Origin: Proteobacteria bacterium UBA6908
GTDB taxonomy: Bacteria; Pseudomonadota; Gammaproteobacteria; Acidiferrobacterales; UBA6901
Assembly (NCBI GenBank): GCA_002451085.1
Contig: DKBE01000055.1
Span: forward strand, 49,230 to 54,754
Length of the DNA stretch: 5,525 bases
Direction of reading: 5' to 3'
Shown piece after piece: positions 1-5,525 of this stretch (positions within the stretch are counted from its first letter, which is position 1; every line of letters starts with the position of its first letter). The notes under the pieces are model-generated. The model searched no databases. It was not told the origin of the DNA and worked only from the letters and a program-made list of their open reading frames with translations. The position numbers were made by a program, and so were the translations under genes.

Positions 1-1631
1 ACGCGCTCCACGGCGCGTTCCCAGCCGGCCTCGACGTTCATGAGCGAGGCGAGCCGTACCGCCGACGTGAGATTCCGCTGCGCCAGCCAGTCTTTGAGGG
101 TGGCGTCGTGCTGGCCGAAGGCCGCCGCCTGCAGTTCCTGCAGGCCGGCCAGGCGCGCCTCGCTCTTTTGCTGTTCGCCGCGCATGGATTCAATACGGGC
201 ATTGACGGCGTCGAGGGCGCCCCGCGCATCACGGATGCGCGTTTCATTGTCTTCGAGCTCGCGCTCGCCGTCGCCGTAACTGGCGTCGCGCTCTGCAACT
301 TCCCGGCGCAGGTCCTCGACACTCAGACCCTGAAGCGCCTCTTCAAGTGCGCGCAGTTCGCCCTGCAGTCGCGCCTCACGTTCGCGCAGATTGTTGAGCT
401 GGCTCTCGAGGCTCTTGAGCCGTGCCGATTCGACGTCGCGGATGCGCGCCGGCTCGGCCGACTCATTACCGAATACTTCCCAGCCGGTCTGCCATTCAAG
501 CATGGCCTGTTCGGCGGCAGCCAGTGCCGCGGCCATTTGCGCCCGCGCGGCCTCGTACTCCGCCGTGCGTGGTACGCCCTGCTCGATACGGCCACGCAGT
601 TCGGCGAGCTTCTGCTCATCGCTCTTGAGGTGTGTCCCGGCCTCGTCCCAGGTGCGGGTCAGCTGCTCGAACTCGCGGCGATGTTGCTCGACGGTGTCGC
701 GCGCATGCTGAATGGCCTGTTCGATATTCGTGACTTCGGCGCCGGCCGCGTAGAACTCGGCCTGCACCGTGTTGTGCTGATCATTGGCCTCGGTGTGAGC
801 CACCCGCAGCCGCTCGATCTCGGCCTCGGTCGCGCGCAACTCGGCGATAATGCCTTCGAGCGCGATTTCCTGGGTCGTCAGGTGCGCGTCGTGTTCCTTC
901 AGTCCTCCGTCCATCGTCTTCCAGCGCAGACTCAGCAGCTGGGCGCGCACCGTGCGCTCTTCGGCCTTAAGCTCCTTATAGCGCTGCGCCGCGCGTGACT
1001 GGCGCTGCAAACGGTTGAGCTGGGTTTCCAGTTCCTTGCGGATGTCTTCGACGCGCGACAGGTTCTCGCGAGTGTGTTTGATGCGGTTCTCTGTCTCGCG
1101 CCGGCGCTCCTTGTAGCGCGATACCCCGGCCGCCTCCTCGAACATGCCGCGCAGATCTTCCGGCTTGGACTCGATGATGCGCGTCACCATGCCCTGCTCG
1201 ATGATCGAGTAGGCGTGCGGGCCGGCGCCGGTGCCGAGGAACAGGTCGATGATGTCCTTGCGCCGGCACTTGGTCTTGTTGAGGAAATAGTCGCTCTGGC
1301 CGTCGCGCCCAGCCTCGCGCTTGATCGAGATTTCGCTGTAGCCGGCATACTGGCCAGGGGCGGTTCCGTCGGCATTGTCAAAGAGGATCTCCACCGATGC
1401 CTTGCCCACCGGCTTGCGGTTGTTGGATCCGTTGAAGATCACATCGGCCATCGAGTCGCCGCGCAGCTGCTTGGCGGAGCTCTCGCCCATCACCCAGCGC
1501 ACCGCGTCGATCACATTTGACTTGCCACAACCGTTCGGACCGACGATACCGATCAGATTGGCTTCCATCGGGATGGACAGGGGATCGACGAACGATTTGA
1601 AACCGGCGAGCTTGATCTTCTTGATGCGCAT
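1..1631 (-). CDS. smc: Chromosome segregation ATPase SMC (N-terminal part, runs off the left edge)
   Basis: SMC dimers, with ScpA and ScpB, form the bacterial condensin that organises and helps segregate the chromosome. The 543 codons present start at ATG 1631 (MRIKKIKLAGFKSF), a typical SMC N-terminus. Visible are Walker A GPNGCGKSN at residues 31-39, the R-loop arginine in QLRG (R57), the Q-loop glutamine in YSIIEQG (Q146) and the conserved FEEAAGVSRYKERR block from about 164. A long charged, heptad-rich coiled coil follows from about 175 to 500. The last residues, GWERAVER, are the usual opening of the hinge domain. The second coiled coil, signature motif and Walker B lie outside the window; the family is about 1150-1200 residues long. 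No strong ribosome binding site is visible before the start, but the N-terminal match fixes it. The gene is divergent from the QueF-kinase gene. The frame has no stop and nothing suggests a pseudogene. Confidence 0.97.
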   Translation of the reverse strand, partial: MRIKKIKLAGFKSFVDPLSIPMEANLIGIVGPNGCGKSNVIDAVRWVMGESSAKQLRGDSMADVIFNGSNNRKPVGKASVEILFDNADGTAPGQYAGYSEISIKREAGRDGQSDYFLNKTKCRRKDIIDLFLGTGAGPHAYSIIEQGMVTRIIESKPEDLRGMFEEAAGVSRYKERRRETENRIKHTRENLSRVEDIRKELETQLNRLQRQSRAAQRYKELKAEERTVRAQLLSLRWKTMDGGLKEHDAHLTTQEIALEGIIAELRATEAEIERLRVAHTEANDQHNTVQAEFYAAGAEVTNIEQAIQHARDTVEQHRREFEQLTRTWDEAGTHLKSDEQKLAELRGRIEQGVPRTAEYEAARAQMAAALAAAEQAMLEWQTGWEVFGNESAEPARIRDVESARLKSLESQLNNLREREARLQGELRALEEALQGLSVEDLRREVAERDASYGDGERELEDNETRIRDARGALDAVNARIESMRGEQQKSEARLAGLQELQAAAFGQHDATLKDWLAQRNLTSAVRLASLMNVEAGWERAVER

Positions 1632-1713
1632 TACGTTTGAACCGGGATGGGGTAAACTTCAGTCAATTGAGCAGCGTTTTCAGGCGCCGCCACGCTAGCA
1701 TACGGAAACCAAA
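1632..1713. promoter_or_regulatory. Divergent intergenic region between smc and the QueF-kinase gene
   Basis: These 82 bases must hold the 5' signals of both flanking genes. On the minus strand, TATGCT (plus-strand 1697-1702) lies 17 bases from TTGGGT (1720-1725, inside the start of the opposite gene). This is a weak sigma-70-like pair that could serve smc. For the plus-strand gene I see no convincing -10/-35 pair. A short GGA at 1704-1706, seven bases before ATG 1714, is a poor ribosome binding site. The boundaries are certain; the promoter assignment is a guess from weak matches. Confidence 0.3.
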
Positions 1714-3615
1714 ATGCCTACCCAACCCTCCAAGCAGCTGGAGACTTTCGAGAATCCGAATCCGGAGCGCGATTATATCATCGAGATCACGATGCCGGAG
1801 TTTACTTGTCTGTGCCCGAAAACCGGCCAGCCGGATTTCGCCACCCTCTATCTCGAGTACATACCCGACAAGCGATGCGTCGAGCTCAAATCGCTGAAAC
1901 TGTACATCTGGTCCTTCCGCAATGAAGGCGCCTTTCACGAGGCCGTCACCAACCGAATTCTGGGTGATCTCGTCACCGCTACCCTGCCGCGTTACATGCG
2001 CCTGACTGCCGAGTTTTACGTGCGCGGCGGGATTTTTACCACCGTCTCGGTCGAACACCGAAAATCCGGGTTTGCCCCGCCCCGGCCGCTGGCACATACC
2101 CCAACCGAATTCGACGAATCGCACGAACTGTCCGGACACGAGCCGCCCGAACCGCTGCCGCCAAACGAGCGACCGCGCGCTACACGTGCTGAAATCGCAC
2201 CCACCAGCCAACGTTTCCGCATGCTGGCCCGCAATCCACGCACCGATGACGAGCTGCCCGCCACGCCACCGCTGCCAACCCCGAAAATCCGCGGTGCCCA
2301 GAAACCGGCCACGCCGGTCGCCGCGGCCCGCAAGGATCTGTACCTCGGCATCGACCTCGGTACCTCCAGCTGCCGGGTAGTGGCCGTCGACAACAAGGGG
2401 AACGAGGTCGGTCAGGTGGAAACCCCGGTGCCGCTGCCGGTCAAGCACGATAACCAAATTACCCAGGATCCGCTGTTGTGGTGGAAGGCCGTAACCGCCG
2501 GCCTGGCCCAGTTGCTCAAGCAGGTCGATGCCAGTCGTGTGGCCGGTCTGGCCGTGGACGGTACCTCCGGCACGTTGCTGCTGACCGATGCCAAGGGACA
2601 GCCGGTCACTCCGGCCCTGATGTATAACGACGCACGCGCCGTGGCCGAATCCGAACAGATCATTGCGCTCGCCGGGCGCGCCGGCGGCGCCCTTGGGGCC
2701 AGCTCGGCGCTCGCCAAGTTGCTGTGGCTCCAGAACCAGGGTCTGACCGCCAAGGCCGCCCATGCCCTGCATCAGGCCGACTGGGTAGCCGGCATGCTGT
2801 CCGGACGCTTCGGCGTCAGTGATCACAATAACAGCCTGAAGCTTGGATACGATGCCGAAGCACAGTCCTGGCCCAAGTGGATGTCCGGACTCGGCTTGAA
2901 AAAGGGTTTGTTGCCCGAGGTGCTGCGTCCTGGAACCGAAATCGGCAAGATTAGCGCCGAAGTGGCCAAGACACTGGGATTACGCCCGGAAACACGGGTT
3001 TTGGCTGGCACCACCGATGGTGTGGCCTCGTTTCTCGCAGCCGGGGCCACCACCCCGGGACATGCCGTCACCGCCCTGGGTTCGACACTGGTACTCAAGT
3101 TGTTGTCGGACAAGCCGGTATTCGATGCCCAGCATGGCATCTATAGTCACCGCCTGGGCAATACCTGGCTGGTGGGCGGAGCCTCGAATTCCGGCGGGGC
3201 CGTGCTGCTCCAGTACTTCAAGCTTGAACAGATTCGCGAGATGACCAAGCAGCTCGACCCGGAAAATCTTACCGGGCTCGAGTACTACCCGCTGCCCGGG
3301 GTTGGGGAGCGCTTTCCGGTCAATGACCCGAATATGATGCCGATCCTCGAGCCTCTGCCGGGCGACAGCGTTACCTTCTTCCAGGGGATTCTCGAGGGAA
3401 TTGCCGGCATCGAGGCCCATGGTTACCAGCTGCTGCACAAGCTTGGGGCCCCCAAAGTCACCGAGATACGTACTACCGGCGGTGGCGCTCAGAATCCGGC
3501 CTGGACTCGAATTCGCGAACGCATTATTGGAGTACCGCTGAAACCGGCTCGCTCCAATATGGCCGCTTACGGAACCGCCCTGCTGGCAGCTGGGCATTTT
3601 GCCAAGGCATTATGA
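1714..3615 (+). CDS. Fusion protein: QueF (7-cyano-7-deazaguanine reductase) plus FGGY-family sugar kinase (D-ribulose kinase-like)
   Basis: One 633-residue frame holds two enzymes. Residues 1-120 are a full unimodular QueF, which reduces preQ0 to preQ1 with NADPH in queuosine synthesis. They show the [13 protein letters not shown] block with catalytic Cys34 and Asp41, the QueF motif ELKSLKLY (57-64), FHE (74-76) and a conserved RGG (104-106). Residues 125-207 are a proline-rich linker. Residues 208-633 are an FGGY kinase: phosphate loop GIDLGTSS (212-219), VDGTSGT (281-287), catalytic-base region GTTDG with Asp435, and nucleotide-binding TTGGGAQNP (587-595). The VDGTSGT style and short length resemble the cyanobacterial and plant D-ribulose kinases more than xylulose or glycerol kinases; the substrate is inferred. 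Between the halves the only in-frame start codon is ATG 2221, which has no ribosome binding site. No membrane segment or signal is seen, so the protein should be cytoplasmic. An assembly error is unlikely because no stop or frame change is needed anywhere. Confidence 0.93.
   Translation: MPTQPSKQLETFENPNPERDYIIEITMPEFTCLCPKTGQPDFATLYLEYIPDKRCVELKSLKLYIWSFRNEGAFHEAVTNRILGDLVTATLPRYMRLTAEFYVRGGIFTTVSVEHRKSGFAPPRPLAHTPTEFDESHELSGHEPPEPLPPNERPRATRAEIAPTSQRFRMLARNPRTDDELPATPPLPTPKIRGAQKPATPVAAARKDLYLGIDLGTSSCRVVAVDNKGNEVGQVETPVPLPVKHDNQITQDPLLWWKAVTAGLAQLLKQVDASRVAGLAVDGTSGTLLLTDAKGQPVTPALMYNDARAVAESEQIIALAGRAGGALGASSALAKLLWLQNQGLTAKAAHALHQADWVAGMLSGRFGVSDHNNSLKLGYDAEAQSWPKWMSGLGLKKGLLPEVLRPGTEIGKISAEVAKTLGLRPETRVLAGTTDGVASFLAAGATTPGHAVTALGSTLVLKLLSDKPVFDAQHGIYSHRLGNTWLVGGASNSGGAVLLQYFKLEQIREMTKQLDPENLTGLEYYPLPGVGERFPVNDPNMMPILEPLPGDSVTFFQGILEGIAGIEAHGYQLLHKLGAPKVTEIRTTGGGAQNPAWTRIRERIIGVPLKPARSNMAAYGTALLAAGHFAKAL
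2086..2334 (+). other. Proline-rich interdomain linker of the QueF-kinase fusion
   Basis: Codons 125-207 lie between the end of the QueF core and the first kinase strand (DLYLGIDLG). They are rich in Pro, Ala, Glu and Arg, lack predicted hydrophobic core positions, and shift from acidic (about 130-150) to basic (about 150-207). This looks like a disordered tether. The frame stays open, and third positions remain mostly G or C, as in coding DNA. The composition does not look like a read-through of a former intergenic spacer. Confidence 0.7.
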
Positions 3616-3684
3616 TTATCTGGTCTACACTGAACTAACGGGTCGGGAAGGGCTCGCGGCAAAGCAGGCATAACCAGCCCCGTC

Positions 3685-3711
3685 TAATTCTGATCCGTGT
3701 TTTTCCGATAC
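3685..3711 (+). promoter_or_regulatory. Putative sigma-28 (FliA) promoter for the GGDEF-EAL gene
   Basis: TAAT at 3685-3688, exactly 15 bases, then TCCGATAC at 3704-3711. The flagellar sigma factor consensus is TAAA-N15-GCCGATAA, so 3 of 4 and 6 of 8 positions match, including the core CCGATA, at the exact spacing. Transcription would start near 3717-3721, giving a leader of about 90 bases before ATG 3809. FliA control is known for some c-di-GMP phosphodiesterases, for example E. coli yhjH/pdeH, so the context fits. A chance match cannot be excluded from a single site. Confidence 0.4.
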
Positions 3712-3794
3712 TGCCCGCCATGTACGCGCGTCAGTTCGGGTTCGGGATGTGATTCAGGCAAGGATGCAGCATTCAGTATTTTCAGAGCGTAAAC

Positions 3795-3801
3795 AAGGAG
3801 G
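3795..3801 (+). promoter_or_regulatory. Strong ribosome binding site deciding the GGDEF-EAL start
   Basis: AAGGAGG is a near-perfect anti-16S match placed seven bases before ATG 3809. It rules in favour of that start over the in-frame GTG at 3749 and ATG at 3764, neither of which has a comparable site. Its strength suggests efficient translation. Confidence 0.85.
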
Positions 3802-3808
3802 TTGCCCC

Positions 3809-5122
3809 ATGAACCCAACCAAACGACGCGTCTCCGCATTGACTCTGGACCCGCTGACCCAGTTGCCCGAACGGAACAGCTTCCGCACCCTGCTGGAGGC
3901 TGAGTTCAACAACGGCGTTCGCCGCCATTCATCGCTGGGGCTCATCCTGTTTGATATCGACCGTTTCAAGGTCGTGAACTACGGCTATGGCGAGGAACAG
4001 GGCAACGCCGTACTGCGTCATGTCGCCCAACTCGCACAACAGTGCCTGCCATCGGCAGGCCGCCTGAGCCGCTGGGGCGGCCAGGAATTTCTCTGCCTGC
4101 TGCCGGCCGCCGGCAAGGAACAGACCGAATCGCTGGCCACGCACCTGCGCGAAGCCATAGAACAATCCGCGATCACCATCAACGGCATGACGCTGCAGGT
4201 CACTGCCAGCTTTGCCACGGCCAGCTATCCGGAAGACGGTGACACCCTGGAAAAACTGCTGGCGGCCTGTGGCGCCGCCTTGCACCACGCGAAATCTTCG
4301 GGCCGCAACCGCGTGATCCCGGCCAGCCGGGTACATGCCGAACTGTTTGGTGCCGGACGCCTGATCGATCAGGCACTGCGCGATCACCGCCTCGTGCCGG
4401 CTTACCAACCGATCGTCGACATGGACAGCGGCGCAGTGGTGGCTGAAGAAGCCATGGCCCGGATCATGAGCAGCAGCGGACGGGTGATACCGGCCAGTGC
4501 CTTCATGGAAGCGGCGCGCCAGCTGCAGCTCACCTACCAGATTGACCGTGCAATATTGTTGCAGACTTTCTCGCATTGCATCGCGTCTCTGCAGGACAGT
4601 CAGCCGATCTCCCATTTCGTGAATATTTCCGGCAACCTGCTCCATCATCCGGATGTTGTCGAGGAGATCCTGCACGAGGCTCACCGTACCTGCGCGGCCT
4701 GCGGCAATCGGGTCGGGCCGGTAAAACCCCTGGTCATCGAAATCACCGAGCGCGAGCTGCTGGAAGACCTGCCGTCGGTGCGCCAGCGCCTCAAGCCGTT
4801 TCTGGATTTTGGCCTGCGGCTGGCGCTGGATGATTTCGGCAGCGGCTATTCGTCATATCGCTATCTGGCCGATCTGCCGTTCTCGTTCCTGAAGATCGAT
4901 GGCGAACTGATCCGGCGCCTGACCGAATCCCGGGTACGGACCATCGTGCAGGGCATTCAGCGAACGGCCCAGGAGCTGGGTATTGTCACACTGGCGGAGT
5001 ATGTCGAAAACCGGGAGATCGCCACGATCGTGCGCGACCTCGGCATCCAGTGGGGGCAGGGTTACTACTACGGTAAACCGAAGATACAGCCAACCCGGCT
5101 TTCGTCGTCTCTGGCATCCTAA
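3809..5122 (+). CDS. GGDEF-EAL domain protein, probable c-di-GMP phosphodiesterase with degenerate cyclase domain
   Basis: The 437-residue protein has no signal peptide, membrane segment or sensor domain, so it is probably cytoplasmic. Residues about 12-170 are a GGDEF domain (DPLTQLP, FDIDRFK at 48-54). Its signature is GGQEF (90-94), the usual NDxxGHxxGD is NYGYGEEQGN, and no RxxD inhibitory site precedes it. Cyclase activity is therefore unlikely, although GTP binding could persist. Residues about 183-430 are an EAL domain. The signature reads EAM (214-216), with Asn272, Glu314 (EITE), Asp341-Asp342 in DDFGSGYSS, Lys362 (KID), Glu397 in AEYVE (usually AEGVE) and Gln417 (QGYYYGKP). The known metal-binding and catalytic positions are thus kept, and c-di-GMP hydrolysis to pGpG is the best guess. 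The start is set by the AAGGAGG site. The gene is preceded by a FliA-like promoter and converges on soxZ. It could instead be a catalytically weak c-di-GMP receptor. Confidence 0.92.
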   Translation: MNPTKRRVSALTLDPLTQLPERNSFRTLLEAEFNNGVRRHSSLGLILFDIDRFKVVNYGYGEEQGNAVLRHVAQLAQQCLPSAGRLSRWGGQEFLCLLPAAGKEQTESLATHLREAIEQSAITINGMTLQVTASFATASYPEDGDTLEKLLAACGAALHHAKSSGRNRVIPASRVHAELFGAGRLIDQALRDHRLVPAYQPIVDMDSGAVVAEEAMARIMSSSGRVIPASAFMEAARQLQLTYQIDRAILLQTFSHCIASLQDSQPISHFVNISGNLLHHPDVVEEILHEAHRTCAACGNRVGPVKPLVIEITERELLEDLPSVRQRLKPFLDFGLRLALDDFGSGYSSYRYLADLPFSFLKIDGELIRRLTESRVRTIVQGIQRTAQELGIVTLAEYVENREIATIVRDLGIQWGQGYYYGKPKIQPTRLSSSLAS

Positions 5123-5150
5123 AAAACGGGCCGCGCAAGCGCAGCCCGTT
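5120..5150 (-). terminator. Intrinsic terminator of the soxYZ transcript
   Basis: Seven-base arms 5125-5131 (AACGGGC) and 5144-5150 (GCCCGTT) pair perfectly, continued inside by GCG/CGC around a short loop with one C/A mismatch. Read on the minus strand, the hairpin is followed by six Ts (complement of 5121-5126, two of them in the stem), as expected for a Rho-independent terminator downstream of soxZ. Read on the plus strand the hairpin is followed by ATCAGG and no T-tract, so it would stop the GGDEF-EAL transcript poorly. The A-tract overlaps that gene's stop codon. Confidence 0.8.
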
Positions 5151-5171
5151 ATCAGGAAAAATACAAACCAC

Positions 5172-5489
5172 TTAACCTTCGACCACGCCTTCGGCGCCGC
5201 CGGTTTCACCTTTGTTGTCTTTCCAGGAGATCTTCAGCTTGTCGCCGTTCTTGGCGTTCGCGAAGCGAAACCCGAGCAGCGGGTTCTCAGAAACGGCGAT
5301 ACCCATAGTGGCGGTGGCGGCGACCTTGCCATTCAGCGCGACCGTCATTTCCTGAATATAGTGGGCCGGAATCGGCTTGCCGCTGGCCTTGTCCTTGCGC
5401 AGTCCGGTTTCCATCGGATGGTTCACGAGCACCAGCACTTCAATCTGGCCTTCCTGGGTGCGGGTGCGGATTTTGGTTTCTCTTGCCAT
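5172..5489 (-). CDS. soxZ: Thiosulfate oxidation carrier complex protein SoxZ
   Basis: SoxZ partners SoxY in the periplasmic SoxYZ carrier. SoxY holds the sulfur intermediate on a C-terminal cysteine while SoxXA, SoxB and, where present, SoxCD act on it. The 105-residue length is typical. The sequence has the family hallmarks: an N-terminal strand with KIRTRTQEGQIEV, HPMETGLRKD (24-33), IPAHYIQEM (40-48) and ENPLLGFRF (68-76), then a C-terminal beta-sandwich strand (LKISWKDNKGE). It lacks its own signal peptide, as expected, because SoxZ is exported bound to SoxY, which carries the Tat signal. The start at ATG 5489 has a GAGGA ribosome binding site (5498-5502) eight bases away. The soxY stop lies 24 bases upstream, so the two genes form an operon. 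A hairpin terminator follows the gene. Other sox genes are not in view on this side. Confidence 0.96.
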   Translation of the reverse strand: MARETKIRTRTQEGQIEVLVLVNHPMETGLRKDKASGKPIPAHYIQEMTVALNGKVAATATMGIAVSENPLLGFRFANAKNGDKLKISWKDNKGETGGAEGVVEG

Positions 5490-5513
5490 GGATGTTGTCC
5501 TCGAATTCGTCGA

Positions 5514-5525
5514 TTAACCGCCGCA
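5514..5525 (-). CDS. soxY: SoxY, last three codons and stop (runs off the right edge)
   Basis: On the minus strand the window edge reads TGC GGC GGT TAA, that is Cys-Gly-Gly-stop, 24 bases before the soxZ start. SoxY proteins end in a conserved GGCGG arm whose cysteine carries the sulfur substrate, and soxY normally precedes soxZ. The three visible codons fit this exactly. The evidence is short, so the call rests mainly on gene order plus the match; the rest of the gene is outside the window. Confidence 0.75.
   Translation of the reverse strand, partial: CGG

Larger units (their letters stand above)
3616..3808 (+). other. Intergenic leader region upstream of the GGDEF-EAL gene
   Basis: This 193-base gap separates the kinase stop from the next start. 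Its left part has short inverted repeats (GGGCT 3650-3654 with AGCCC 3676-3680; ACGGG 3638-3642 with CCCGT 3679-3683). They compete for the same C run, and no T-tract follows directly, so I do not call a terminator. A FliA-like promoter lies in the middle and a strong ribosome binding site at the right end. TTCGGG occurs twice in tandem at 3735-3746. No convincing gene is present. Confidence 0.6.

Noticed and set aside
108..998. Long open frame on the plus strand opposite smc
   Set aside because: It is fully antisense to a clear SMC coding region, has Leu/Arg-rich composition with no recognisable domain, and is explained by the codon bias of a GC-rich gene.
1663..2826. 387-codon open frame on the minus strand opposite the QueF-kinase gene
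   Set aside because: It overlaps two well-conserved enzyme domains on the other strand, is low-complexity Gly/Gln-rich, and shows no family motif.
3650..3683. Possible c-di-GMP (GEMM-I) riboswitch upstream of the GGDEF-EAL gene, suggested by GGCAAAGCAGGCATAACC
   Set aside because: Only the GCAAAGC-like piece resembles the motif. The other conserved half (CACAGGGCAAACC) and the closing stems are absent, and the piece lies upstream of the likely FliA-type promoter.
3638..3683. Terminator after the QueF-kinase gene
   Set aside because: The candidate arms are only five bases, mutually exclusive, with a long loop and no adjacent T-tract.
3720..3752. Ten-residue leader peptide MYARQFGFGM before the GGDEF-EAL gene
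   Set aside because: It has no ribosome binding site, no regulatory codon run and no attenuator-like hairpin pair, so it is probably chance.
3749..3808. N-terminal extension of the GGDEF-EAL protein from GTG 3749
   Set aside because: The strong AAGGAGG site at 3795-3801 would then lie inside the coding region, and the 20 extra residues match no GGDEF-associated feature.

Overview
The window reads as chromosomal DNA of a GC-rich, sulfur-oxidising proteobacterium, most likely a gammaproteobacterium. It has an SMC-type condensin rather than MukB, a thiosulfate-oxidation carrier pair (soxY-soxZ), a queuosine biosynthesis reductase and a c-di-GMP enzyme. The taxonomic assignment is inferred from gene content only. 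No mobile element, tRNA, rRNA or CRISPR array is visible.

Layout. Positions 1-1631 (minus strand) hold the N-terminal 543 codons of smc, from its start codon to the beginning of the hinge; the gene leaves the window at the left edge. An 82-bp divergent gap follows. Positions 1714-3615 (plus) hold one uninterrupted 633-codon gene that joins two enzymes normally made separately: a complete unimodular QueF (preQ0 reductase) and a complete FGGY-family sugar kinase resembling D-ribulose kinases, connected by a proline-rich linker of about 80 residues. A 193-bp leader region with a sigma-28 (FliA)-like promoter comes next. Positions 3809-5122 (plus) hold a cytoplasmic GGDEF-EAL protein with a degenerate cyclase half (GGQEF) and a largely intact EAL phosphodiesterase half. 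A hairpin terminator lies between this gene and the convergent soxZ (5172-5489, minus). The last 12 bases (5514-5525, minus) are the end of soxY, whose final residues Cys-Gly-Gly match the sulfur-carrying C-terminal arm of that protein.

How the genes relate. smc is divergent from the fusion gene and not obviously related in function. soxY and soxZ form an operon, and their products make the periplasmic SoxYZ carrier of thiosulfate oxidation. The GGDEF-EAL protein probably lowers c-di-GMP, and the FliA-like promoter would tie it to motility. The QueF-kinase fusion is the most unusual item: both halves keep their visible catalytic residues, and there is no plausible internal start for the kinase. 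I know of no established pathway that links preQ0 reduction to ribulose phosphorylation.
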